Below the pieces are notes generated by a model that did no database searches, was not told the DNA's origin, and worked only from the letters and a program-made list of their open reading frames with translations. DNA of 64,000 bases. Origin: Ruminococcaceae bacterium R-25 (lineage in GTDB: Bacteria > Bacillota > Clostridia > Saccharofermentanales > Saccharofermentanaceae). The DNA is taken from contig QGFZ01000002.1 in the NCBI GenBank assembly GCA_003149065.1, positions 682,001 to 746,000 of the forward strand, read 5' to 3'. The translations under genes and the position numbers were made by a program. Shown piece by piece: positions 41,597 through 50,027 of this stretch; the first letter of the stretch is position 1; the number at the start of each line of letters is the position of its first letter.

Positions 41597-42661
41597 ATGA
41601 AGGTTGTCAAGACGATTCTCAAAGTGTTGCTGGTAATTGTAATTGTGCTTGTAGTTCTTGCAGCAGGCCTGCTCGGATGGCTTACAGCCGTCGAATATAA
41701 ACCTGCTGATACCGAGGACGTTAGGATTACTTCTCTGCATCCACAGACAAAGGAACTTGAAATTGGAGAAGAGATAGATCTTCTGGCCTGGAATATTGGT
41801 TACGGTGCTTTGGGCGATAATGCCGACTTCTTCATGGACGGCGGAAAGATGGTCTATACGGCTGATGAAGCCAGAGTCAGGGCGAATCTTTCTGCGATAG
41901 TAGAGGAGATCAAATCCAATGATCCGGATATCCTTCTTATTCAGGAGATCGATCTTAACAGTGACAGAAGCCATCACCTGAATGAGACGTCATTCTTCTT
42001 TAGTCTCGGATATAACAACAGTGCGTTTGCAAATAACTTTAAGGATAAATACGCACCTTTCCCGATCCCGCCTATGGGCAAGATCGATTCGGGAATCGCA
42101 ACATTCAGCAGATATCCCACAACATCTGCGACAAGAGTCCAGCTTCCTTGTCCGTTCTCTTGGCCGGTAAGGACATTTAATCTTAAGAGATGTCTTCTTA
42201 TCACGAGGATCCCTGTTAAAGGCGGCAAGGAACTCGTAATCGTTAACCTCCATCTTGAGGCATATGATGACGGTGAGGGTAAGGCAGCACAGGCACAGAT
42301 GCTCATGGATGTTTTCCGTGAAGAAACAGCAAAGGGCAATTACGTAATCGCAGGCGGCGACTTTAACCAGAGCTTCTCTAACGTGAAGAATGACTTTGCC
42401 GTATATCCCGAGCAGTGGCAGCCTTCATTTATGGATGTTTCTCCTTTTGCAGATGACGGCGAGTTCCTGATGGATTCAAAGGTAGCTTCATGCAGATCGC
42501 TCTATAAGCCTTTGACAGGTAACGAAGGAACACTGCAGTACTATATGATCGACGGATTCATCGTATCGAAAAACATCCGCGTAGAATCATATGAAGTAAA
42601 AGATCTGGGCTTTGTTAACAGCGATCACAACCCGCAGATCCTGAAGGTCGTACTCGAATAA
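41597..42661 (+). CDS. Endonuclease/exonuclease/phosphatase-family protein, membrane anchored
   Basis: 354 aa. N-terminal membrane anchor (about residues 7-30), then the EEP fold: DLLAWNIGYGALGD, ILLIQEIDL (metal Glu), VIAGGDFNQSF (Asp and Asn) and NSDHNPQIL (catalytic His). Substrates in this superfamily range from nucleic acids to phospholipids and inositol phosphates; an extracytoplasmic phosphodiesterase is likely given the anchor. GAGGAG precedes ATG 41597; TATAAT lies at 41553-41558. Monocistronic with a strong terminator. Confidence 0.85.
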   Translation: MKVVKTILKVLLVIVIVLVVLAAGLLGWLTAVEYKPADTEDVRITSLHPQTKELEIGEEIDLLAWNIGYGALGDNADFFMDGGKMVYTADEARVRANLSAIVEEIKSNDPDILLIQEIDLNSDRSHHLNETSFFFSLGYNNSAFANNFKDKYAPFPIPPMGKIDSGIATFSRYPTTSATRVQLPCPFSWPVRTFNLKRCLLITRIPVKGGKELVIVNLHLEAYDDGEGKAAQAQMLMDVFREETAKGNYVIAGGDFNQSFSNVKNDFAVYPEQWQPSFMDVSPFADDGEFLMDSKVASCRSLYKPLTGNEGTLQYYMIDGFIVSKNIRVESYEVKDLGFVNSDHNPQILKVVLE

Positions 42662-42681
42662 AACGAAAAATATACACCTAC

Positions 42682-42713
42682 AAAAAGCCTCCCTAAAATT
42701 AGGGAGGCTTTTT
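42682..42713 (+). terminator. Strong terminator after the EEP-family gene
   Basis: Perfect 15-bp stem with arms AAAAAGCCTCCCTAA and TTAGGGAGGCTTTTT, 2-nt loop. Confidence 0.9.
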
Positions 42714-42783
42714 GCGTGCTTCACTTTTATGGATAAGAGGTTTTGATGTCTGATCACCCTTGAGACAGGCTCAAATTCTCTAA

Positions 42784-42990
42784 TTAACCGTCCAGATGAA
42801 GATCGATTATGGATGCAACTACTTCAATTGAACTGTTACGTTCTGTAATTGAGGAAGAGGCAGCTCTTGCTTTATTAAGATAAGTACCGATACCTACAAC
42901 AAGAACGCCAGCCAAAATAACGATAATGGCAATTACCAATACCATCTCTACGAGTGTAAATCCTTTTCTGGTTTTTCCAATCCTTCTCAT
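42784..42990 (-). CDS. Type IV prepilin-like protein, orphan
   Basis: 68 aa. A basic leader (RRIGKTRKG) is followed directly by FTLVEMVLVIAIIVILAG, the class III signal with G/F cleavage site, Glu at +5 and the pilin hydrophobic helix. The remaining 30 residues are short for a pilin globular domain. It would need a prepilin peptidase and assembly ATPase, neither of which is in the window. It could be a minor pseudopilin or a truncated gene. Own promoter presumed in the AT-rich region upstream. Confidence 0.82.
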   Translation of the reverse strand: MRRIGKTRKGFTLVEMVLVIAIIVILAGVLVVGIGTYLNKARAASSSITERNSSIEVVASIIDLHLDG

Positions 42991-43306
42991 AATAGACCTC
43001 CCCGAATTTGTTTGTGCTCCTTATGAAACAAATATATCACAGTTCGTTCACAATGTGTTCATATTTTTCATAATTTCTTCCATTTTGTATATCCTAACAA
43101 ACGCCGGAAACAGTTTTTGTGCAAAATGATGTAAACCTTTTGATATTCAAGGGGTTTGGCACACTTTTTCTCTTTGAAAACATCAAATGCAGAAATGATT
43201 TCTAACAAAAAACCAATTTTTGTAATATAAGAAATCTGGTCTGAAATTCATAATTCTATTCACAAATTGTTAATAAAGACCTGCTGAAATACGAAAAAAG
43301 AACAGA
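42991..43306. other. AT-rich spacer upstream of tRNA-Val
   Basis: About 315 bp, strongly AT-rich, containing the pilin-like gene's upstream region and the tRNA promoter. No gene, repeat or RNA structure was recognised. Confidence 0.5.
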
Positions 43307-43335
43307 TTGTCAAATACAATAAAACAAGGTATACT
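43307..43335 (+). promoter_or_regulatory. Sigma-A promoter of tRNA-Val
   Basis: TTGTCA (43307-43312), 17-bp spacer, TATACT (43330-43335), 16 bp before the tRNA. Confidence 0.85.
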
Positions 43336-43351
43336 TTCAAAGTTCGAAAAC

Positions 43352-43428
43352 GGATGCTTAGCTCAGCTGGCTAGAGTACCTGCTTGACGTGCAGGGGGTC
43401 ACAGGTTCGAGTCCTGTAGCATCCACCA
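43352..43428 (+). tRNA. tRNA-Val (anticodon GAC)
   Basis: 77 nt with encoded CCA. Acceptor GGATGCT/AGCATCC, D arm GCTC...GAGT, anticodon stem CTGC/GCAG with loop TTGACGT, T arm ACAGG-TTCGAGT-CCTGT. Good promoter and terminator; stand-alone gene. Confidence 0.96.
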
Positions 43429-43458
43429 TTTTCTATGATTAACCTAAAGCGGTTTGGC

Positions 43459-43485
43459 GATCGGAATATAGTCCGGTCGTTTTTT
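43459..43485 (+). terminator. Terminator of tRNA-Val
   Basis: GATCGGA (43459-43465) / TCCGGTC (43472-43478) with one G-U pair, then a T run. Confidence 0.8.
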
Positions 43486-43650
43486 ATTTACAGTGTATAT
43501 CTTCTTTTTATTAAGCATTTGGTAATAAATAGTTCTTATTGATTTTTCTTGACCAAATATCAATATCGGTTGATAATCTGAAATATAATGGATAAGGAAT
43601 CGTAAACTGATGTCCTGTTTCTGATTCTATTGTTTGGTGTTTATTTAGAT

Positions 43651-46047
43651 ATGATTGAGTTTTTGACCAAACATCAAATGAATATAATGATGATCCTGAG
43701 CAGTATGTGCGGCGTTATTGCTGTTTTTGTGCTGTTCATGAAAGCTCTCCCGAAAAAAAGACGTACTGCCCTGTTGGCAGTTGAGATCTGCTCAATGGTT
43801 CTTATGCTGGCTGACTGCTTTGCATATGCATTCAGGGGAGATCCGTCCCAGGCGGGCTACTGGATCGTCAGGATCAGCAATTTTATGGTATTCACGATGG
43901 ATATCGGCGTCTTATATGCATTCAACGCTTATGTCATCAACTTATATGCGGATACAAACAGTGCTAAAGGCTATCTGAGGCTTAAGGTCGTAAACTATTT
44001 AGGTCTGGCCGGTGTGGTAATGCTCACAGTATCCCAGTTTACAGGCCTTTATTATACTTTTGATGCCCAGAACAGATATCAGAGAGGTCCGGGATTCATA
44101 GTATGTTATCTGATTCCGGCAATTATGCTTATTTTGCAGGTAACAGTTATCGTTCAGAACTATAAGAAACTTCATACGATGATAAGCCTGTCCCTGATCT
44201 TGTTCTCGTCATTCCCGCTGACTGCTTCTATTCTGCAGTTAAAGCTTTATGGCCTTTCGCTTATACATTCAACAGTTGCCGCAATGGCTTTACTGCTCTA
44301 CCTGTTTGCCTTAAAGGATATGAATGAATCTATTGAGCGTGCAAATGATCTCAGGATCGAGTTCCTGACGGCCGAGCAGCAGAGTATGAAGAGATTGTTT
44401 GAACAGACGGCAGAAGCCTTAGCTTCTGCAATCGATGCTAAGGATAAGTATACTCACGGTCATTCTTCGAGAGTTGCCGGCTACTCAAAGATGATTGCTA
44501 AACTCTCGGGCAAAGACGATAAAGAATGCGAAGAAATCTATTATGCGGCGCTCCTTCACGACATCGGCAAGATCGGTGTTCCTGATGAGATCATCAATAA
44601 AAAAGGAAAGCTGACAGACGAAGAATACGAAAAGATAAAAGAGCACACGACTATCGGTAAGGAGATCTTATCCAGTATCGTTGAGTTCCCTTATATCAGC
44701 ATCGGTGCCCATCACCATCATGAGAGATTTGACGGAAGAGGTTATCCGGAAAAACTTAAAGGAAGTGATATACCTGAACTTGCAAGGATAATCGCAGTAG
44801 CGGATGCTTATGACGCAATGACTTCCAAGAGAAGCTACAGAGACCCGCTCCCTCAGTCAACTGTCAGACAGATATTCATTGAGGAGATGGGCGGACAGTT
44901 TGATCCCCAGTTCGCAACGCTTATGATCCACATGATCGACGAGGACCAGGAATATGCGATGCGCGAAAAAGAGGATGTAAAGGAATTCGCCGGTAATGAT
45001 GAATTCAGTTTTGAAGGTTTCAGGGATGTGCATACAGAAGGCATCCTCGCAATCCCTGACCACAAGGTTAATATCCGTATAAGGATAACACCGTTTGAAG
45101 GTCACAAGGCAAAAGACTGCCAGCCTGTACTAGTGCTCTTTGATGCTTTGGACGGCAGAGTCCACACAGCAGATAAATTATCCGGAGAGCTGCTTTATAC
45201 GGAATATGTCGAACTCAAATATGACGGCAATTATAAATTAGGCGAAGCAAGAGTTGTAAAGCCTGAAATCTTAAATATGAAGTCTTCTTCGGCCATCGCG
45301 GATAACAAAGCATTCAGTGAATATGAGATAGAAGCAGTAAGGCATAAAGACCACATGCTCATTAAACTGATCGGTGATGACAAGATGGTCGAATATACTG
45401 TTGCTCTTACTGACAGTACCAGATACTGCTATTTGAGTTTTTCCGGCGCTTATTACCATCTGAACGTCATTTCCATAAAGCGTTCCGATGAAAAGATCCC
45501 GGAAGATTACATCCCGCGTATTGCCGAACTGGTTTCCTATATTGACGGAGAATCAGGCGATGTTCCCAATGTCCAGGTTGACGGCTACAGGACCGATGCT
45601 ACAGACGGTGTGCCGCTCAAAAAGACAATGGAAATCGATTTCCACGCAAAGAGCCTTCCTACGGCAAGACTTATCTGGCATTGCCCGTTTGTATGTATTT
45701 TCACTTCTTCGAACGGAAAGGTCACTGATGAAGACTATAAAGAGTTTGCACTGGTAAGACTTGACGGCGAAGTCTGGGAAACCGGAAACTATGCATCTAA
45801 TGAAGTTATTATTAATAAAAACGACAGATTTGACGGCTGGGATCATTGGAAGAAGCTTAACAAAGATGGCTTTGACTGCCACGTCTCATTAAAGCGCGAC
45901 GGTAAGACCATTACTGTAATTACCGAAAACGGCGGCATCCTCCTTAAGAGCATTACGAAGATCAAAACAGAAGATGACACTGTTTATGTTGCTCTCACGG
46001 GAGACCAGAGTGCAATCACCAAGATCTATTTCAGAACAGAGGATTAA
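43651..46047 (+). CDS. HD-GYP domain phosphodiesterase with a novel C-terminal region
   Basis: 798 aa. Seven to eight N-terminal membrane segments (about residues 8-225), then an HD-GYP domain. HGHSSRVAGYSK, LLHDIGKIGVPDE (HD), HHHERFDGRGYP (GYP) and ARIIAVADAYDAMTS are all intact, so cyclic-di-GMP hydrolysis is expected. The last about 350 residues are unusual: two beta-rich repeats with FDALDGRVHTADKLSG and HCPFVCIFTSSNGKVTD as counterparts, absent from standard HD-GYP proteins. ATG 43651 has no clear ribosome binding site; a TTG seven codons upstream is an alternative. Monocistronic. Confidence 0.85.
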   Translation: MIEFLTKHQMNIMMILSSMCGVIAVFVLFMKALPKKRRTALLAVEICSMVLMLADCFAYAFRGDPSQAGYWIVRISNFMVFTMDIGVLYAFNAYVINLYADTNSAKGYLRLKVVNYLGLAGVVMLTVSQFTGLYYTFDAQNRYQRGPGFIVCYLIPAIMLILQVTVIVQNYKKLHTMISLSLILFSSFPLTASILQLKLYGLSLIHSTVAAMALLLYLFALKDMNESIERANDLRIEFLTAEQQSMKRLFEQTAEALASAIDAKDKYTHGHSSRVAGYSKMIAKLSGKDDKECEEIYYAALLHDIGKIGVPDEIINKKGKLTDEEYEKIKEHTTIGKEILSSIVEFPYISIGAHHHHERFDGRGYPEKLKGSDIPELARIIAVADAYDAMTSKRSYRDPLPQSTVRQIFIEEMGGQFDPQFATLMIHMIDEDQEYAMREKEDVKEFAGNDEFSFEGFRDVHTEGILAIPDHKVNIRIRITPFEGHKAKDCQPVLVLFDALDGRVHTADKLSGELLYTEYVELKYDGNYKLGEARVVKPEILNMKSSSAIADNKAFSEYEIEAVRHKDHMLIKLIGDDKMVEYTVALTDSTRYCYLSFSGAYYHLNVISIKRSDEKIPEDYIPRIAELVSYIDGESGDVPNVQVDGYRTDATDGVPLKKTMEIDFHAKSLPTARLIWHCPFVCIFTSSNGKVTDEDYKEFALVRLDGEVWETGNYASNEVIINKNDRFDGWDHWKKLNKDGFDCHVSLKRDGKTITVITENGGILLKSITKIKTEDDTVYVALTGDQSAITKIYFRTED

Positions 46048-46118
46048 CCGGGTCTGATCTTGCTTAAGAAAAGCTGCCGCAACTAAGTGTCAAATTCCTC
46101 TATGGCATACGCATATAA

Positions 46119-46147
46119 TTGACAAACGGGCTGATAAAAAATACAAT
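46119..46147 (+). promoter_or_regulatory. Sigma-A promoter of the double-CNBD gene
   Basis: TTGACA (46119-46124), 17-bp spacer, TACAAT (46142-46147); start codon 70 bp downstream. Confidence 0.85.
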
Positions 46148-46216
46148 CGATTTTATACGGCACATGTCTTATTTAAGGACATTTGTCTGCATTTCTAAAG
46201 ACCAAGGGGGTTTCCA

Positions 46217-47119
46217 ATGAGCACATTCGAGAGAACATTCAACGGTGGCGAGGTCATAATCAGAGAAGGAGACAGCGGCAATACATTTTTCCAGCTTTTG
46301 GAAGGCAGAGTAGGTGTTTTTAAGAATTACGATAAGGCTGATGAGGTTCAGGTAGCTGTTATCGAACCCGGCCAGTATTTCGGCGAGATGGCTGTAATTG
46401 AGAACTATCCCCGCAGCTCTACAGTAGTTGCTATAGGCGATGTTAAAGTTGTTGAGATCCCTGCTGAGGCTTTGAACGAATATTTTACACAGAATCCTGA
46501 TAAGATCCTTTCCATCATGGAAGTATTCGGAAGCAGAATCAAGAAGATGACTGATGACTGCAACGAAGCTAAGAAGGCTTTAGACGACGTCAGAAGAACA
46601 AACTCCAGAGATAAGTATCTCGGATTCTTCGCTCAGATGGCACAGCAGTCCATTTACCTTACATCAAAGAATTTCAGACTCGAGCGTCCGAGTGCAGAAG
46701 AGCTCCGTGCAGCATCCAAGCTTATCCAGAGTTCAGAAGACGGTGAGACATATAATTACGGTACGATCATCTTCAAGGAAGGTGACATCGGCAAGTGCAT
46801 GTACATTCTCCACAGCGGCAAGGTCGGCATCTACAGCAAGTACGGCCAGGTAGACGAATTGAAGCTCCAGGAAGTTGAGCCTGTTGCTTGCTTCGGTGAG
46901 ATGGAAATGCTCACAGGCGAAGGCCGTGACACAACAGCAGTTGCTGAAGTAGGTGATACACGTGTTGAGATCATCAATGCAGATTCACTCCCCAGCCTCT
47001 TCCAGTCCAGTCCTGCAAAGATCGACATGATCCTTAAGAGCCTCTCATATCGTTTAAGAAGCATTACATACGATTACTTCAAGGCATGCAAAGAAATCTA
47101 CGATTTCAATAACGACTGA
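46217..47119 (+). CDS. Protein with two cyclic-nucleotide-binding domains
   Basis: 300 aa. Two copies of the CNBD fold: residues about 5-115 (GEVIIREGDSGNTFFQLLEGRVGVF, then GQYFGEMAVIENYPRSSTVVAI) and about 170-290 (GTIIFKEGDIGKCMYILHSGKVGIY, CFGEMEMLTGEGRDTTAVAEV). There is no DNA-binding helix-turn-helix after either, so it is not a CRP-type regulator. A linker of about 55 residues joins them. The phosphate-binding FGEMA and FGEME loops are present. Ligand (cAMP or another nucleotide) and partner are unknown. Strong promoter suggests good expression; own terminator. Confidence 0.88.
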   Translation: MSTFERTFNGGEVIIREGDSGNTFFQLLEGRVGVFKNYDKADEVQVAVIEPGQYFGEMAVIENYPRSSTVVAIGDVKVVEIPAEALNEYFTQNPDKILSIMEVFGSRIKKMTDDCNEAKKALDDVRRTNSRDKYLGFFAQMAQQSIYLTSKNFRLERPSAEELRAASKLIQSSEDGETYNYGTIIFKEGDIGKCMYILHSGKVGIYSKYGQVDELKLQEVEPVACFGEMEMLTGEGRDTTAVAEVGDTRVEIINADSLPSLFQSSPAKIDMILKSLSYRLRSITYDYFKACKEIYDFNND

Positions 47120-47150
47120 TATAAGAAATATATTATTTGATTTTCTAAAG

Positions 47151-47178
47151 GGCTGTCTCATAGTGGGACAGCCTTTTT
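47151..47178 (+). terminator. Terminator of the double-CNBD gene
   Basis: GGCTGTC (47151-47157) / GACAGCC (47167-47173), then TTTTT. Confidence 0.85.
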
Positions 47179-47210
47179 CTTTTGCTATAATGTCTGTGGA
47201 GATTTAATTT

Positions 47211-47897
47211 ATGAATGATATCTTGATCGTGGAAGACAATGAGGAATTGGGTGCGCTTATAAGGGATTTCCTTATAAGGGATGGTTATTCTGTCTCCTGG
47301 AAGACTACAGGTGAAGAAGGCCTTATAGCGCTTAAAGAAGATAAGTTCCGCCTGGTCCTTTTAGATGTAATGCTCCCGGGCTTTGACGGTTATGAGACAC
47401 TTCGTATGCTCAGAAAGGATATGGGGATCCCGGTCCTTATGATGAGTGCGAAAAATGATGACCAGAGCAAGATCTTAGGACTTGATGTCGGCGCTGACGA
47501 TTATATCGAAAAGCCATTTTCATTTCCGTTCCTTTCTTCAAAGATAAAGGCAATTCTGCGCCGCAATTATGATATGGCACAGGAACATAAGGAACTTACA
47601 TATAAAGATATTAAGATCGATCTTGATGATATGACAGTAAGAAAAGGTGACAGGATAATTCCTGTTAACGGCAAGGAACTTGATATCCTCGTTTATTTCC
47701 TGAAGAACCCTGATAAGGTCATAAGAAAAGAAGTCCTGTTTAACGCTGTCTGGGGTTCTGACTGTTTCTCGGAGATATCGACGCTTACAGTTTATATCAG
47801 ATGGCTCAGGGAAAAGATCGAAGATGATCCTAAAGATCCTAAGTATATTCATACGGTATGGAGAGTCGGATATAAATTCGGTGAGGCAGCTATCTGA
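47211..47897 (+). CDS. OmpR-family response regulator of an ABC-transporter module
   Basis: 228 aa. Receiver with VEDNEE, acceptor Asp in LVLLDVMLPGFDG, MMSAKND and KPFSFPFL. DNA-binding domain VNGKELDILVYFLKNPDKVI and STLTVYIRWLREKIED. The kinase start overlaps its stop (TGATG). First gene of a five-gene run with kinase, ATPase, permease and an Ntn-hydrolase-like lipoprotein; presumably activates the transporter genes. Confidence 0.93.
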   Translation: MNDILIVEDNEELGALIRDFLIRDGYSVSWKTTGEEGLIALKEDKFRLVLLDVMLPGFDGYETLRMLRKDMGIPVLMMSAKNDDQSKILGLDVGADDYIEKPFSFPFLSSKIKAILRRNYDMAQEHKELTYKDIKIDLDDMTVRKGDRIIPVNGKELDILVYFLKNPDKVIRKEVLFNAVWGSDCFSEISTLTVYIRWLREKIEDDPKDPKYIHTVWRVGYKFGEAAI

Positions 47898-49207
47898 TGC
47901 GTAAATATATAGGAAAGTATATCCTGCTTTTCGTTATATGCCTTGCTATAGGCGTATCTGTCTATTGCTTTATTGCTTCCTCAAACAAAAAGTCCGAAGG
48001 ACAAAGAAATACCCTGATGAACCGTGTCGCTAACGAGATGTCTTCAAAAGATATCGGAGACATTGAGACTTCTTTGGCTGAGCTTATAAATAACAACGAC
48101 TGGGCAAAAGAATATGGCAGGGATAACATTCCTGCGGATATAGTTTTTGTGAGATCCGATGCTGAAGAAGGTCCTTATGCGCAGTTAGGAGACGGAGACT
48201 CGGTCTGGAGCCTGTCAAAAGACGGCACTGTATATGGATTTCTGGTCTTTTCATTCAAAGAAAACAGCATGGAGAGGACTATTGCAATTTGCGAAGCGGT
48301 AGTAGCGGCATGCTTTATTGTCTCAGTATTATTCTTTATTTATATAGACCGCAAAGTCATCATGCCGTTCAACAGGCTCTCCGATTATCCTGAACGCATT
48401 GCGAAAAATGAAAATGCCGATGCGCTTCCCGAATCTAAGGACAAGTACTTCGGAAAATACATATGGGGAATGAATATGCTCCGTGACCGTTTGTCGGGTG
48501 ATAACAGAAAACTCCGTCAATTGGAAAAGGAGCAGCTGACGCTCGTTTCCACGATCGCTCATGGTATCAAGACTCCGGTTGCAAACATCAAGCTCTATTC
48601 CGAAGCGATCAAGAGCGGCCTTTACAGGGAAGACGGCACGCCTGATCCGAAAGACGCTGAAGTAGCTTCCAAGATAACCAAGAATGCCGATGACATAACA
48701 GATCTTGTTAAGGAACTTCTGGAGAGCGCTTCAAAGGGCGTAGTCGTTTTCGAGCCCAGGATCGAAACATTCTATCTTACGGAGATCGAAGAATTCATTA
48801 AGCGTGAATATGATAACCGCCTTAACGTTTTAAGGATCCCTTATAAGATCGACATGAAAAGCCGTGTAATGATAACTTCGGATAAGACCGGAATAATCCG
48901 CATTCTTGTCCAGCTTTTGGATAATGCGATCAAATACAGTGACGGCCGCGGCATAAACATCACAGTGGATAAGAATGAAGACGGCTATATTTTCTCGGTA
49001 AGAGATACCGGCAGCCGTATACCGGAAAGCGAGATGCCGTATGTGTTTAACAGCTTCTGGCGCGGCTCTAATGCGGATGATGTAGAGGGCAACGGCCTTG
49101 GCCTTTATGAAGCCCAGTTTATAGCAAGAAAGCTTGGCGGAGACATAGCTGTCCGCTATCTTGAAGAGACTGAAGAAACGGAGTTTGAAGTTTTTTTGCC
49201 GCTTTAA
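47897..49207 (+). CDS. Sensor histidine kinase of the ABC module
   Basis: 436 aa. Two membrane segments (about residues 8-26 and 133-153) enclose an extracytoplasmic loop of about 105 residues, longer than the tiny loop of BceS-type kinases, so it may sense directly. HisKA has the acceptor His in STIAHGIKTPVANIKLYSEA. HATPase_c has N-box QLLDNAIKYSDGR, G1 VRDTGSRIP and G2 GNGLGLYEAQFI. Intact. Translationally coupled to the regulator. Confidence 0.92.
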   Translation: MRKYIGKYILLFVICLAIGVSVYCFIASSNKKSEGQRNTLMNRVANEMSSKDIGDIETSLAELINNNDWAKEYGRDNIPADIVFVRSDAEEGPYAQLGDGDSVWSLSKDGTVYGFLVFSFKENSMERTIAICEAVVAACFIVSVLFFIYIDRKVIMPFNRLSDYPERIAKNENADALPESKDKYFGKYIWGMNMLRDRLSGDNRKLRQLEKEQLTLVSTIAHGIKTPVANIKLYSEAIKSGLYREDGTPDPKDAEVASKITKNADDITDLVKELLESASKGVVVFEPRIETFYLTEIEEFIKREYDNRLNVLRIPYKIDMKSRVMITSDKTGIIRILVQLLDNAIKYSDGRGINITVDKNEDGYIFSVRDTGSRIPESEMPYVFNSFWRGSNADDVEGNGLGLYEAQFIARKLGGDIAVRYLEETEETEFEVFLPL

Positions 49208-49267
49208 GGATTTTTTAATAGTTTAGTTTCAGAATAGTGCTCGTAAACGGAATAAAGGAGAAAATTT

Positions 49268-50026
49268 ATGAGTACTGTTATTGAAACAAAAGATCTTTGT
49301 AAGACTTATATCGTCAACAAACAAAGTAATAACGTATTGCAGAACGTGAACTTCTCAGTAGAGGAGGGCGAGTTCGTTACAGTCATGGGACCGTCCGGTT
49401 CAGGCAAATCCACTCTGCTCTATGCTGTCAGCGGAATGGATAACGTAACTGCAGGAAGCGTCTTTTTCGATGGCGAAGAGATCACTTCGATGAAGGATAA
49501 GCAGCTTATTAACTTAAGACTTCTTAAGATGGGCTTTGTCTTCCAGCAGATGTACATGATGAAGAAACTCAGCATCATTGACAACATTATCCTTCCCGGT
49601 TTTCAGGCAAAGATCAGACCCAGGAAAGAGATAAGAAAAGATGCAGAAGACCTGATGAGAAAGCTCGGCATCATTGATGAAGCTGACCGTGAGATCACTG
49701 AAGTATCAGGCGGACAGCTGCAGAGAGCCTGCCTTTGCAGAGCACTTATAAATCATCCGAAAGTTATATTCGCAGACGAGCCTACCGGTGCACTTAATTC
49801 GAAGGCATCTGGTGAAGTCATGGACAGACTCCTTGAGGCTAACCGCATGGGAACAACGATCCTTATGGTTACCCACAGTGAGAGAGTCGCATCGATTTCC
49901 GACAGGATCATTTATCTCGTGGATGGAAACATCCAGGGTGAACTTCACTTAGGAAAGATGAAAGACGATGATCTCTCAGGCAGAGAACGCAGGGTAAGAA
50001 ACTGGTTGGGAGAGATGGGCTGGTAA
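49268..50026 (+). CDS. ABC transporter ATPase (LolD/MacB/Bce type)
   Basis: 252 aa. Walker A GPSGSGKSTLLYAVSG, Q-loop FVFQQMYMM, signature VSGGQLQRACLCRAL, Walker B VIFADEPTGAL and switch His in VTHSE. Belongs to the group that works with FtsX-type permeases. GGAG precedes ATG 49268 and 1 nt separates it from the permease. Confidence 0.95.
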   Translation: MSTVIETKDLCKTYIVNKQSNNVLQNVNFSVEEGEFVTVMGPSGSGKSTLLYAVSGMDNVTAGSVFFDGEEITSMKDKQLINLRLLKMGFVFQQMYMMKKLSIIDNIILPGFQAKIRPRKEIRKDAEDLMRKLGIIDEADREITEVSGGQLQRACLCRALINHPKVIFADEPTGALNSKASGEVMDRLLEANRMGTTILMVTHSERVASISDRIIYLVDGNIQGELHLGKMKDDDLSGRERRVRNWLGEMGW

Positions 50027-50027
50027 T

